Shown piece by piece: positions 35,980 through 45,006 of a stretch of 64,000 bases of DNA; positions within the stretch are counted from its first letter, which is position 1; each line of letters starts with the position of its first letter. The DNA is taken from NCBI RefSeq assembly GCF_010728725.1, contig NZ_AP022607.1, forward strand, positions 372,001 to 436,000, written 5' to 3'. This DNA is from Mycobacterium branderi (GTDB lineage Bacteria > Actinomycetota > Actinomycetes > Mycobacteriales > Mycobacteriaceae). Position numbers and translations under genes: made by a program. The notes beneath the pieces are model-generated. The model searched no databases. It was given only the letters and a program-made list of their open reading frames with translations, and was not told where the DNA came from.

Positions 35980-36797
35980 CGCGGCGCCTCCTGCGCGTCG
36001 AGGAAGTCGCGCACCAATGCGGCGGTCGGCTGCGGTGCTTCCAGCATGGGCAGGTGCCCGATGCCGGGCATCAAGGCGAACGAGGTACCCAACCGTTCGG
36101 CCATCGCTTTGCCCTGGTCGGGTGGGCAGGTGCGGTCGCACTCGCCGGTGACGACGAGCGCGGGTACTGCGATACTTTCGGCGAGGTTGGTGATGTCGGT
36201 GTCGATGGTTGCCCGCCAGATTGCGCTGACGGTAGGCACATCGTTCGGGTTGGTCATGTCGACGATCATCGAAACGATTTGCTGCGGCGTCCCGGGGGCG
36301 ACCGTCACCTCCGGGATGCCGTGCTCGAAGGTCCTGCGGACGCCGTTGTCACGCAGGGCGTCGAGCACGGCTTCCAGGTCGTGGCCCGCCAGGGCCAGTG
36401 CGCTGCCGAACGCGGCGATCGACACCACTCGCTCAGGTGCCCGGTCGGCCAGGGCGACGGCCAGCGTGCCGCCGAGCGACCCGCCCACGACATGGCAGCG
36501 TGTCACGCCGAAGTGGTCGAGGACCGCCAGCAGGTCCTCGACCCAGGCGTCTACTCCGAACGGCCCCTTGGCGGTCGAACGACCGTGGCCGCGCATGTCT
36601 GGCAGCAGACAAAACCGTTCACCGGTCAGTGCCGTCGCCACCTGCGCCCAGGCCAGCCCTTGCAGGTTGATCGGGTGCACGAATAGCACCGGGGTGCGGG
36701 GGCTGTCGGTGACCGCTCCGGCGGTCCAGCCGCGTAACGTCTGCGACGGCGTGGTCAATTCGAACGGCGTCAGCTCGGGTGCCGTCTGGGGGTCCAC
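35976..36797 (-). CDS. Alpha/beta hydrolase
   Basis: 273 residues from a GTG at 36797 with AGGGA upstream. Motifs: VLFVHPINLQGLAW (HP in place of the usual HG at the oxyanion loop), VVGGSLGGTLAVAL (Ser nucleophile), TGECDRTCPPDQ (acid), PGIGHLPMLEAP (His). Close to enol-lactonase/carboxylesterase-type hydrolases of ring-cleavage pathways. 29 bp after the SnoaL-like gene and coupled to DUF1028. Confidence 0.9.
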   Translation of the reverse strand: MDPQTAPELTPFELTTPSQTLRGWTAGAVTDSPRTPVLFVHPINLQGLAWAQVATALTGERFCLLPDMRGHGRSTAKGPFGVDAWVEDLLAVLDHFGVTRCHVVGGSLGGTLAVALADRAPERVVSIAAFGSALALAGHDLEAVLDALRDNGVRRTFEHGIPEVTVAPGTPQQIVSMIVDMTNPNDVPTVSAIWRATIDTDITNLAESIAVPALVVTGECDRTCPPDQGKAMAERLGTSFALMPGIGHLPMLEAPQPTAALVRDFLDAQEAPR

Positions 36798-36826
36798 GGG
36801 CCGGTCCCTGTCAGCGTGTCAGAGGG

Positions 36827-37387
36827 CTAGGGGACGAGTTCGCCGCGGCTGCGCGCGGTATCGCCGAAAGCGGGCCGAGGCTCGTCGGCGTCCGGCGCGG
36901 GAGAGCAATGGAAATGCCACATCGTCCACTTGGGCGCGCCCTCACCGTCGTCGCGCAGGTAGCACTCGGTGGAACGGACGCGCATGCTGGTGTCGACGTG
37001 AAATGCGGAGCTGGGGGCCGCCAGACCCTCATCACCGATTTCGGTCAGGGTGAACAACACGTCCGCGGCGATCCAGGCGACGTCGCCTTCAAGCACAAAC
37101 TGGACGATGCGACTGACCGGGACGTCGGGTGAGAAGACCTGCTGGTTGTAGTGCTCCCACAGCTTGACCTTCTCGGCGATCCCGTAGTAGGGGTGGCCCT
37201 GCAGGTTGAACATTACGTAGTTGTTCTCTCCGACAGGGAAATTCGGCACCATGCGCGGAATGTCACCGCCCTGATTGGATATCCACCATTCCCGATGGGC
37301 ATGCAATATCGCGTCGATATCGGCGTCGGGAGTCGAAGAGTTCACCCGTTGGTTGTGTGTGGCGATTTGCCTGTCTACTGCGGGCAT
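36827..37387 (-). CDS. SnoaL-like (NTF2 fold) protein
   Basis: 186 residues; ACAGGAGAA upstream of the ATG. NTF2-like pattern: ADIDAILHAHREWWISNQGG, then GIAEKVKLWEHYNQQVF, RIVQFVLEGDVAWIAADVLF and a C-terminal KWTMWHFHCSP. NTF2-fold proteins of this size act as hydratases, isomerases or small-molecule binders. First gene of the run leading to the LLM enzyme. Confidence 0.8.
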   Translation of the reverse strand: MPAVDRQIATHNQRVNSSTPDADIDAILHAHREWWISNQGGDIPRMVPNFPVGENNYVMFNLQGHPYYGIAEKVKLWEHYNQQVFSPDVPVSRIVQFVLEGDVAWIAADVLFTLTEIGDEGLAAPSSAFHVDTSMRVRSTECYLRDDGEGAPKWTMWHFHCSPAPDADEPRPAFGDTARSRGELVP

Positions 37388-37503
37388 GAGAATTTCTCCT
37401 GTAGTCGAATTTCTATACGTACATCAGCTTTTCAGTATCGTTGCGGCATCTCATTGGTCAGAACGCTGAAAGCGCAACCAGAGATTTGTCTGAGTAGGCA
37501 ACG

Positions 37504-39138
37504 TCAGTGCGCCGAGGCATCAGTGGCTTTCCGGATCATCAACAGCCGCAACTGCATTTCGGTTACCAGGCGGTCCAGGGGATCGTCCAGGTCCAATCCG
37601 CAGATGTCTCGCATCCGTTGCAAGCGATACCGAATCGTGTTGCGGTGCAGGTACATCGCGTTGGCCGCACCGGCCAGATCGCAATTGGCGTCGAAATACG
37701 CCAGCAGCGTCGGGATGTAGGCAGTGTTCTTGGTTTGGTCGAATTCCGCGAGCACCTCAAGAGAGCCGGCGAGCAGGTGCGGTCGTTCCTCGGTTACCTC
37801 GGCCAGCTCGTGCAGGATGCAGTGCAGGCTGATGTCGTCGAGTGTGACGACATTGCCGCCGCCCGCGTGGGCATGGATCCGCAGCGCTCGGTCGATCTCG
37901 GCGCCGGCTCGGCGCAGCTCGGACATTTTGGTCTTGACGCCTCCGATGACAGCGACAAGTTTCACGCCGAGCTGGCGTCCGGCCCTGACCACGATGTCGT
38001 CGGAGAGCGATCGCAGCCCCGTCATCGGGCCGTGTCCCGTGCCGACCAACGCATAGACCGTGTTTCCGATCATTGCGGTGACCGACACGCTGCCGAGGGA
38101 CTGAATGCGCGTTGCCACCAGCGATTCCAGATGGCAGCGATCGACGTGATGCAGCGGAGCGTCGTCATGCGAACCAAACCCGATCACCCGCAGCTGGGTG
38201 GTGTCGGAGGCATCGAGGACGGTCGAGAGCGCGTCTGCGACCAGCCGGCCATCGAGCACGCCGCGCAAAAGGTCCGAGGCGTGTCGTTGCCGGTCGGCGA
38301 CGACGGCGCGCGCCAGCCTGCCGGCGAAGACGCGGGCAATATCGCGAGCGGTCTCCGTCGCGGAGTCGTCCAGGGAGCCGGAGAACGGCAGCAGCCAGAG
38401 ATAGCCGATCACCTCGGGCCCCGCCCTCAGCGGCATTGCCAGCCGTGGGCGGTGCCCCGGCGGCACAATCGGCACCGGTTCGGTCGCTCTGATCAGCCGG
38501 GTCAGTTGCCCGTTGGCGCGAAGCCAGGCGCCCACCTCCTCGGGGACTCGACGGTGCAGGATTGTCTTCACGCGCAGCTGGTCATCAAGCTCCTCACAGG
38601 CTTCATCCATCGAGGAGAAAGCCATCAACCGCAGCCGGTGGTCGGTCACGTCCACCGGAGCGCCGAGGGCCAACGCCGCGGCGTCGGCAAGCTCAAACAG
38701 GTCTGTGCCGCCGTCCCATGGATGTCCGTCCTGCTGGTCACCGCTGGCGGCGAGTGCTGCCCGGACTAACGCCGCTGCCCGATCCCAGGTGATGCCCGAG
38801 CCCGGCGCGAGCACCCACAGTCCGGACTCGGCGGCACGTTGCGCCAGCCCGGTTTCGGTTGCGCGGACAACGATCGCCGCCGCGCTGGCGCTCTCGCACG
38901 CCGACAGCAACCGCTCGACTTCATGCCTGGAGGGCCCAACCGCGAACACCATCGCACCGGCCGCGACGCCGGTGTCACATTCGGGTTCCCATATCTGAAC
39001 GGTCGTGACCTCTTGCTGCGGTTCCCGCGGCGTCACGACTACGTCGAGAACACCTGGCGCCAGGTCAGCGAGCAAAGTGCTGAGCGGCATGCCGGTAGAG
39101 CCACGTTGGTCCATCGCATCGACGGTGCTCACGTCCAT
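37504..39138 (-). CDS. PucR/CdaR-type transcriptional regulator
   Basis: About 544 residues from an ATG at 39138 (ATGs at 39114 and 39090 are alternatives; none has a good ribosome site). An N-terminal PucR-like sensor (about 20-130) is followed by a GAF/GGDEF-like middle and the C-terminal PucR helix-turn-helix: LAGAANAMYLHRNTIRYRLQ, then MRDICGLDLDDPLDRL. This family activates purine, amino-acid or aromatic catabolism genes. It is upstream of, and parallel to, the SnoaL-to-RibBA genes and divergent from a LuxR-type regulator. Confidence 0.88.
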   Translation of the reverse strand: MDVSTVDAMDQRGSTGMPLSTLLADLAPGVLDVVVTPREPQQEVTTVQIWEPECDTGVAAGAMVFAVGPSRHEVERLLSACESASAAAIVVRATETGLAQRAAESGLWVLAPGSGITWDRAAALVRAALAASGDQQDGHPWDGGTDLFELADAAALALGAPVDVTDHRLRLMAFSSMDEACEELDDQLRVKTILHRRVPEEVGAWLRANGQLTRLIRATEPVPIVPPGHRPRLAMPLRAGPEVIGYLWLLPFSGSLDDSATETARDIARVFAGRLARAVVADRQRHASDLLRGVLDGRLVADALSTVLDASDTTQLRVIGFGSHDDAPLHHVDRCHLESLVATRIQSLGSVSVTAMIGNTVYALVGTGHGPMTGLRSLSDDIVVRAGRQLGVKLVAVIGGVKTKMSELRRAGAEIDRALRIHAHAGGGNVVTLDDISLHCILHELAEVTEERPHLLAGSLEVLAEFDQTKNTAYIPTLLAYFDANCDLAGAANAMYLHRNTIRYRLQRMRDICGLDLDDPLDRLVTEMQLRLLMIRKATDASAH

Positions 39139-39168
39139 GATCGCGAGTATTTGGGCACGAGCACGTCT

Positions 39169-39203
39169 CCGACAATCACGGAAAGTACTTAGGGTGTACG
39201 TAG
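39169..39203 (+). promoter_or_regulatory. Repeated promoter element, copy 1
   Basis: The sequence CAATCACGGAAAGTACTTA and its flanks match 20 of 23 positions with 51084-51106. It is followed by a TACTTAG to TACGTAG segment that also has a similar copy at 51121-51140. It lies 27-60 nt upstream of the LuxR-type gene start and could be its promoter or operator. Confidence 0.4.
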
Positions 39204-39229
39204 ACCGACGGTCGCTTGGAGGCAATCCG

Positions 39230-41536
39230 TTGAGCACACCGGGCAACTTGCCCCCGAACTTAACGAGTCTTATTGGGCGCGACGACGAGGTCCGTCAGCT
39301 ACGAGCGCTGATCCGCCGGGCCAGGCTTACGACCTTGACCGGCCCGGGCGGGGTTGGCAAGACGCGCCTGTCCCTGCACGTTGGCCATAGCGTGCTCTCC
39401 GGGTTCCCGGACGGCGTGTGGTTCGTCGAGTTGGCTTCGATACGCGACGCCGGGCTGCTCGAGCCGGCAATAGCCTCGACCCTCGGCGTGGATGACAGCC
39501 GGGCCCGCGGCGAGAGTTCCTCCCTCGGCGACAAGATTGCCGGCTGGCGGGCCCTGGTCATCCTGGATAACTGCGAACACCTCGTCCAGTCCTGCGCGGC
39601 GATGGCGGGTCGACTGCTGCACCTTGCTCCTCACTTACACATACTGACCACCAGCCGCGAACCGCTGCGCATGACCGGCGAGCAAGTGTTGCCCCTCTAT
39701 CCGCTGCAAACCCCCTCGCTTGAATCGGCGGACACCCCGCAACAGGTCACCCAGTATCCAGCCGTGCAGTTGTTACTCGATCGCGCACGGGCGGTCGAGC
39801 CCGCGTTCATCGTGGACCGCGATAACGTTGAAGCCGTCAAGGTGCTCGTGCATCAACTTGACGGACTGCCGCTGGCGATAGAGCTGGCCGCGGCGCGGCT
39901 GCGGTCGCTGTCGGCCGGTGATATTGTGCGCCGCCTGGACAACCGGTATCGATTGTTCACCTCGCAGGTGCGGGACGCGCCCGCGCGTCATTACGACTTG
40001 GAATCGCTGGTCGGCTGGAGCTACGACTTGTGCGGCGGCGCAGAGCGCAGGCTTTGGGAGCGGATGAGTGCTTTCGCGGGCCCTGCTGATCTTGATGCGA
40101 TCGAGACGGTCTGCTGCGGCGACGACCTGCAGGTGTACGCGGTCGCCGATTTGGTCGACTCCTTGCTCGCCAAGTCGATCCTCATCCGCACGGCCGGCAG
40201 CAGCAACTCATACCGGATGCTGAGCCTGGTGCAGGAATACGGCCGCGCCAAGCTGGCCGAGCACGGCGAAACCACAGAGGTATTGGCCCGCCACGCCGCC
40301 TATTACCGCGACCTGGTGATGGCTGTCGCGCGAGACTGGTTCGGCCCGGACCAGGCGACGTTGGCACAGCGCTTGCTGGAGAACCTGCCAAACTTGCGCG
40401 CCGCCATGGACTTCTACCTTGATGGTCCACGCGACGGGGCAGCTGGCACAATGATGGCCGCCGAATTGTGGCGGTTGTGGACCGCGCAGGGCATGGTGCG
40501 TCAAGGGCACCTGCGGCTGCGGCAGGCGCTGGAAGCACAACCGCCTCCGGCAGCGCGGCGCAAGGCGATGTGGGTTTTGGGCTGGATCGAGCTAGCGGAA
40601 GGGCAGCTCGATGACGCCATGTCGCTGCTGCAGTGCTGCGCTGAGGATGCAGCGGCGGCCGAGGATGCCGAAGCCCTCGACTATGCCACCATGCTGCTGG
40701 CTGCCGGCCATGCCTTCCTGGACCGATTGGATGCCGCAAGCGACCATATCGGACGTGCCCTGGACGGCCGACGGCGCGCCGGCGACATCCCGGGCATCGC
40801 GATCGCCCTTTACCTCAAGGCTGAGATCGATTGGGGTAAAGGAGATTTCGGCAGTGCTTTCGAGTGCGGGCTGGAGTGCGAGCAGATGTGTGCCCAGTTC
40901 AACGAACGGTGGGCGGCATCGTACGGGCTGTGGATGCAATCGCTGGCGCAGTTCATGCGCGGTAAGTACTCGGCGGCGATCGAGCTCGGCCAACGAAGCA
41001 TCCGGGCCAAACAGCCTCTGCACGACACCGCCGGCGTGCTGCTTGCCGCCGAGGCAGTGTGCTGGGCGTACGCCGCCGAGGGCCATGTCCGCCATGCCGC
41101 TGAACTCGAAGCTGCTATCCAACCGATGTGGGCGACCACCTGCTCGCCGCTCTTGGGGTTCAAGAGCCTCATCGAACAGCGCGATCACTGTAGTGACCGG
41201 GTCCGTGCCGCGCTCGGGGAGCAGCAGTACCGGCGGCTGACAGAAAGTCCAAGCAGGATCAGCCTGGATCGAGTCGTCGAACTGGCGTTGGCCGACGCGA
41301 ACTTAGACGAGCCGCGGCAGTCCGACGCATCCGGCGACGCTGCCGGCACCCAACCACTCACAGATCGAGAGTGGCAGGTGGCACGCTTGATCGCTGAAGG
41401 ACTGGCCAACAAGGAGATTGCCTCACGCCTGCACGTCGCGCGTCGGACCGTCGAAGTCCACGTGGCCAACATCATGCGCAAGCTCGAAGTCAACAGTCGG
41501 GTCCAGATCGCCACCTGGTACGCGACGGCGCACTGA
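39230..41536 (+). CDS. LuxR family regulator with N-terminal ATPase domain
   Basis: 768 residues from a TTG at 39230 with GGAGG 7 nt upstream. An AAA/NB-ARC-like ATPase (P-loop TGPGGVGKTRLSLHVG, Walker B ALVILDNCEHL, TTSREPLR sensor) is followed by TPR-like helices (500-680) and a C-terminal LuxR helix-turn-helix (LTDREWQVARLIAEGLANKE, IASRLHVARRTVEVHVANIM). Same architecture as the ATPase-LuxR proteins of M. tuberculosis (Rv0890c/Rv1358/Rv2488c group). Divergent from the PucR gene; could control the nearby LLM/SDR genes. Confidence 0.9.
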   Translation: MSTPGNLPPNLTSLIGRDDEVRQLRALIRRARLTTLTGPGGVGKTRLSLHVGHSVLSGFPDGVWFVELASIRDAGLLEPAIASTLGVDDSRARGESSSLGDKIAGWRALVILDNCEHLVQSCAAMAGRLLHLAPHLHILTTSREPLRMTGEQVLPLYPLQTPSLESADTPQQVTQYPAVQLLLDRARAVEPAFIVDRDNVEAVKVLVHQLDGLPLAIELAAARLRSLSAGDIVRRLDNRYRLFTSQVRDAPARHYDLESLVGWSYDLCGGAERRLWERMSAFAGPADLDAIETVCCGDDLQVYAVADLVDSLLAKSILIRTAGSSNSYRMLSLVQEYGRAKLAEHGETTEVLARHAAYYRDLVMAVARDWFGPDQATLAQRLLENLPNLRAAMDFYLDGPRDGAAGTMMAAELWRLWTAQGMVRQGHLRLRQALEAQPPPAARRKAMWVLGWIELAEGQLDDAMSLLQCCAEDAAAAEDAEALDYATMLLAAGHAFLDRLDAASDHIGRALDGRRRAGDIPGIAIALYLKAEIDWGKGDFGSAFECGLECEQMCAQFNERWAASYGLWMQSLAQFMRGKYSAAIELGQRSIRAKQPLHDTAGVLLAAEAVCWAYAAEGHVRHAAELEAAIQPMWATTCSPLLGFKSLIEQRDHCSDRVRAALGEQQYRRLTESPSRISLDRVVELALADANLDEPRQSDASGDAAGTQPLTDREWQVARLIAEGLANKEIASRLHVARRTVEVHVANIMRKLEVNSRVQIATWYATAH

Positions 41537-41556
41537 GCGCGGCGTGCTGGGGACCT

Positions 41557-42555
41557 TCAGTCGAGCGCGGTGAGGCCTGGCAACACCGTCTTCGCGACCA
41601 ACTCGAGTTCCTGTTGTGCCGTAGCGGAATTGGCGGGGGAGAGCAGCACACTGGTGGACCCTGCACCGAGTAACGCGCGGATGGCCGCGGCGACGTCATC
41701 GGGATCTCCGGAGACGGTCAACTCGTCTACCCACTCCGCCGGCACCTCTCGCAGGACGGTCTTTTCGCCGCCGCGGCTGGCCATGTTGGCCAGCGCGTCG
41801 CCGTAGCCGTACGGCTTCGTCAGGGAGTTGTGCGGGCCCAAAGCGGAAAGATAATGCGCTAGTAGCGGACGAACCGCCTTCTTGGCAGCCGCCCGATCGG
41901 TGTGGCAGCTGAACATCGCGAACGTGGGGACCAGGTGGGTGGTGCGGCCGGATTCGGCCATGCCACTACGGATGTGCGCCAGTGCCGCCTCGACGTACTT
42001 GCTTCCCGACATACTGCTCAGCACCGTCCCGTCGGCGATCCGCCCGGACAGCTGCAATGATTTCGGGCCCAACACGCCAGTCAGGATCGGCACCTCCTCG
42101 TTTGGCGGATGAGCTAACGCCACGGCGTTAAACGCGAAGCTCTTGCCGACGGTGTTCAATGTTTCACCCGCCAACAGCGCACGAATGCTACCGATGCACT
42201 CGCTGAGCGCCGACAACCGAGATTTCGGGGCCAACCCCATCTGGTCGATCAAGAACGGGGCGCCATGTCCCACTGCCGGCAGAAACCGACCGGGATAGCA
42301 GCGGACCAGCGTGGCGATCTCCATCGCCGTGACCGCCGGATGCCGGACGACCGATGACACCACGCCGACACCGACTTTGACGCGCTCCGTTGCCGCCAGC
42401 GCCACGGCCGCCGCTGCCAGTCCGCCGTGAAAGTAGTAGTCCTCAGCCACCCACACCTCGGAATAGCCGAGCTGTTCGGCGCGGCGGGCAATCGGTGCGA
42501 TTTGCTCCGGGGGGGTCGCCGATGCGATGAAAACGCCGACGGGGATCATAGACAT
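41557..42555 (-). CDS. LLM class F420-type oxidoreductase
   Basis: 332 residues; ACAGGAGCC before the ATG at 42555 decides the start. Barrel motifs: PIARRAEQLGYSEVWVAEDY, GVGVVSSVVRHPAVTAMEIA, YPGRFLPAVGHGAP, then ELTVSGDPDDVAAAIRALLG near the C-terminus. The profile is closer to F420-dependent reductases (MER/FGD type) than to FMN luciferases. Divergent from the SDR with element copy B between. 20 bp after the LuxR stop, convergent. Confidence 0.85.
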   Translation of the reverse strand: MSMIPVGVFIASATPPEQIAPIARRAEQLGYSEVWVAEDYYFHGGLAAAAVALAATERVKVGVGVVSSVVRHPAVTAMEIATLVRCYPGRFLPAVGHGAPFLIDQMGLAPKSRLSALSECIGSIRALLAGETLNTVGKSFAFNAVALAHPPNEEVPILTGVLGPKSLQLSGRIADGTVLSSMSGSKYVEAALAHIRSGMAESGRTTHLVPTFAMFSCHTDRAAAKKAVRPLLAHYLSALGPHNSLTKPYGYGDALANMASRGGEKTVLREVPAEWVDELTVSGDPDDVAAAIRALLGAGSTSVLLSPANSATAQQELELVAKTVLPGLTALD

Positions 42556-42691
42556 GACTGGCTCCTGTGCGATATGCGGTGTGCCCCCACTCTGGTGCGG
42601 AGCGGCGCCCGCCGCCAGAACAATTGCGGCCAAACAGCGGGCATCGACTTGGTCACCGCGCACAACACATTCGCCATCCACACGGTCCGGT

Positions 42692-42741
42692 ATTGGGCGA
42701 ACCGTCAAACGCCGGTGTGGCAGTTTGACGGCGCGATCAAT
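42692..42741. promoter_or_regulatory. 50-bp inverted-repeat element, copy B (LLM / SDR)
   Basis: Arms ATTGGGCGAACCGTCAAA (42692-42709) and TTTGACGGCGCGATCAAT (42724-42741), spacer 14 nt, 14 of 18 arm positions paired, the best of the three copies. It lies 35 bp upstream of the SDR start and 137 bp from the divergent LLM start. Confidence 0.65.
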
Positions 42742-42776
42742 GGTTTGGTGCGTGGCGACGGAGCACTCTACTGGTT

Positions 42777-43622
42777 ATGGGACGCGTGGAACGCAAGGTC
42801 GCGTTTGTTACCGGTGCAGCTCGCGGTCAGGGTCGGTCGCACGCGCTACGCCTGGCACAAGAAGGCGCCGACATCATCGCCGTCGACATCGACGAGCAAG
42901 TCGAAACGGCGATCACGCCGACAGCCACCGCCGATGATCTCGCCCACACAGTCAAGCTTGTCGAGGAGACGGGCCGGCGCATCGTGGCACGCACGGCCGA
43001 CGTGCGTGACCTGACTGCGCTGCAGGATGTCGTGGCCGAAGGAGTCGCCGAGTTGGGCCGGCTTGACATCGTCGTCGCCAACGCCGGCATTGCCAGTTCA
43101 GATCTGCTGCACACCATGGACGAGCGCGTCTGGCAGGAGATGATCGACATCAACCTGACTGGCGTATGGAAAACCACGCGCGCAGCGGTTCCTCTCATGA
43201 TCGAGAAGGGCGAGGGCGGCTCTGTAATACTCATCAGCTCCATCGGCGGATTAGTCGGCTTCTCCCATCTCGGTCATTACACGGCCGCAAAACATGGCGT
43301 GACTGGCCTGATGCGAGCGTTGGCTGTGGAACTCGCTCCGCACCGGATCCGCTGCAACTCCGTGCATCCGGGCACGGTTGACAGCCCGATGCTGAGTAAT
43401 CCGATCGGATACGAGTTCTGGACCGGCGTACCCGGGGCGACTCGAGAGGACGCGGCCAAGCTGCTGGTGGCCATGAATGCGCTGAAGGTGCCCTGGGTGG
43501 ACGAAATCGACATCAGCAATGTCGTGCTGTTCCTGGCGTCAGATGACGCGCGCTACATCACCGGTAGTACCCAGGTGGTCGATGCCGGCGCCACCGCCCC
43601 ATTCAAGATTCCGCACGCCTGA
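42777..43622 (+). CDS. Mycofactocin-coupled SDR family oxidoreductase
   Basis: 281 residues. SDR features: TGAARGQGRSHALRLAQEGA (NAD site), VVANAGIASSD, SSIGGLVG (Ser), YTAAKHG (Tyr-x3-Lys). The insertion TADDLAHTVKLVEETGRRIV is the mark of the mycofactocin-coupled group, in which NAD stays bound and electrons pass to mycofactocin. Followed 14 nt later by a zinc alcohol dehydrogenase. No good ribosome site precedes the ATG at 42777. Confidence 0.9.
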   Translation: MGRVERKVAFVTGAARGQGRSHALRLAQEGADIIAVDIDEQVETAITPTATADDLAHTVKLVEETGRRIVARTADVRDLTALQDVVAEGVAELGRLDIVVANAGIASSDLLHTMDERVWQEMIDINLTGVWKTTRAAVPLMIEKGEGGSVILISSIGGLVGFSHLGHYTAAKHGVTGLMRALAVELAPHRIRCNSVHPGTVDSPMLSNPIGYEFWTGVPGATREDAAKLLVAMNALKVPWVDEIDISNVVLFLASDDARYITGSTQVVDAGATAPFKIPHA

Positions 43623-43636
43623 GCAAAGGTCGATTC

Positions 43637-44686
43637 ATGAAAGCGCTGATCTACAAAGGTATATCGCGTGTCGAGGTCGAAACCGTGGACGATCCGGTCC
43701 TGCCCGGCGATGACGGGGCGATCGTTCGGGTCACGATGTCGGGGATCTGTGGCAGCGATCTGCACCAGTACCACGTGGATCCTGGCGTCGGATCGTACTG
43801 CATGGGTCACGAAGCCGTCGGAATCGTCGTCGAAACTGGCGCAAACGTAGCGTCTTTCAAGAAAGGCGATCGGGTGCTGGTGTCGGCCATCCTGAGCTGT
43901 GGCCGGTGTGCATCGTGCTCGACGGGCAATGTCCAACTCTGCCAGGTTTTCGGCCCGCGGATCTTCGGGCAGGGTATGCACGGCCTGGGTGGATGCCAAG
44001 CGGAATTCGTTGCCGTACCCGAAGCGGATCACAATATGACCGCACTGCCGTCGGCAATCTCTGACGACGTCGGAATCATGCTGACTGACAACCTCGCGAC
44101 GGCGTGGTACCACGCCAAGCGCGCGCGAGTATCGCCGGGAGAATCCGTTGCCGTGATCGGGCTCGGACCGGTTGGCCAGCAATGCGTGTTGGCCGCAGCG
44201 GCGCTGGGCGCGGAACGGATCTTCGCCATCGACCTCCTCGCCGAACGGCGGAAGCGCGCCGCCGCTTTGGGGGCCGAGCCAATCGATGATGGCGATGCGG
44301 TGCAAGGCGTTCTGGGGGCAACCGCCGGCATTGGTGTCGACGTGGTGCTCGACGCGAACGGCGGGCCGACCACCGTGGCGATGGCGCTGGACATGATGCG
44401 GTTTGGTGGTCGCGTCGCCATGATCGGCGTCCCCGAATCTTTGACGATGGACTTCCCGGTCTTCGCCAGCGTTCTCAAATCGCTTGAGTTCCACACCGGT
44501 GCAACCCCGGTGCAGGCTCAACTACCGGAACTGCTCGACGCACTCGAGACCGGGCGCTTGAACGCAAAGACGATCGAATCACTCGTCACCCACCGGATGG
44601 GTTTGACTGAGGCCCAACAGGCCTTCAGGTTGTTCGCCGACCGCAAGGACGATGTCCTCAAGGTGGTTCTCGATCCAGCTCGCTAG
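43637..44686 (+). CDS. Zinc-dependent alcohol dehydrogenase
   Basis: 349 residues; AAAGG upstream of the ATG. Catalytic zinc ligands in GICGSDLHQYH and MGHEAVG; structural zinc cysteines in CGRCASCSTGNVQLC; Rossmann VIGLGPVGQQC. Resembles the formaldehyde/isopropanol-dehydrogenase-like branch of MDR enzymes. Probably co-transcribed with the SDR; together they would oxidise an alcohol or hydroxy intermediate. Confidence 0.92.
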   Translation: MKALIYKGISRVEVETVDDPVLPGDDGAIVRVTMSGICGSDLHQYHVDPGVGSYCMGHEAVGIVVETGANVASFKKGDRVLVSAILSCGRCASCSTGNVQLCQVFGPRIFGQGMHGLGGCQAEFVAVPEADHNMTALPSAISDDVGIMLTDNLATAWYHAKRARVSPGESVAVIGLGPVGQQCVLAAAALGAERIFAIDLLAERRKRAAALGAEPIDDGDAVQGVLGATAGIGVDVVLDANGGPTTVAMALDMMRFGGRVAMIGVPESLTMDFPVFASVLKSLEFHTGATPVQAQLPELLDALETGRLNAKTIESLVTHRMGLTEAQQAFRLFADRKDDVLKVVLDPAR

Positions 44687-45006
44687 ACTATCTACCGCTT
44701 CGCGTCTGGGTACATGAGTGTCGAATCGGCGCGACCACAATGCCCGTTGCTAGGAAGCATCGAGCAGCATGCGGACGGCGCGAAGGTGAGATCGTGGTCG
44801 ACTTCGATCCGGCATACCGCACACGAACTCGCCCATGTGCTCAACAGTTTGGTATTCAGACACGCGTATTGGTTGATCTGTCAAACGCAGACTCTCGGGT
44901 TTGACTGCACCATCAATTGCCAACTGCGTTGTCGCGGCGCAGTGTTGGTGTGTCAAGGCGTGTTGTCAAATAGCGCCACTCCACCGTCACAGCAGTTGGA
45001 GCCGCC
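44687..45006. promoter_or_regulatory. Upstream region of the P450 gene
   Basis: 320 bp without a convincing gene. It holds element copy C (44868-44917) and the ribosome site TTGGAG before the P450 start. Open frames across it have no family resemblance. Confidence 0.5.
44868..44917. promoter_or_regulatory. 50-bp inverted-repeat element, copy C (P450)
   Basis: Arms ATTGGTTGATCTGTCAAA (44868-44885) and TTTGACTGCACCATCAAT (44900-44917) with a 14-nt spacer; 13 of 18 arm positions pair. It lies 89 bp upstream of the P450 start, in the same orientation relative to the gene as copy B. Confidence 0.65.
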
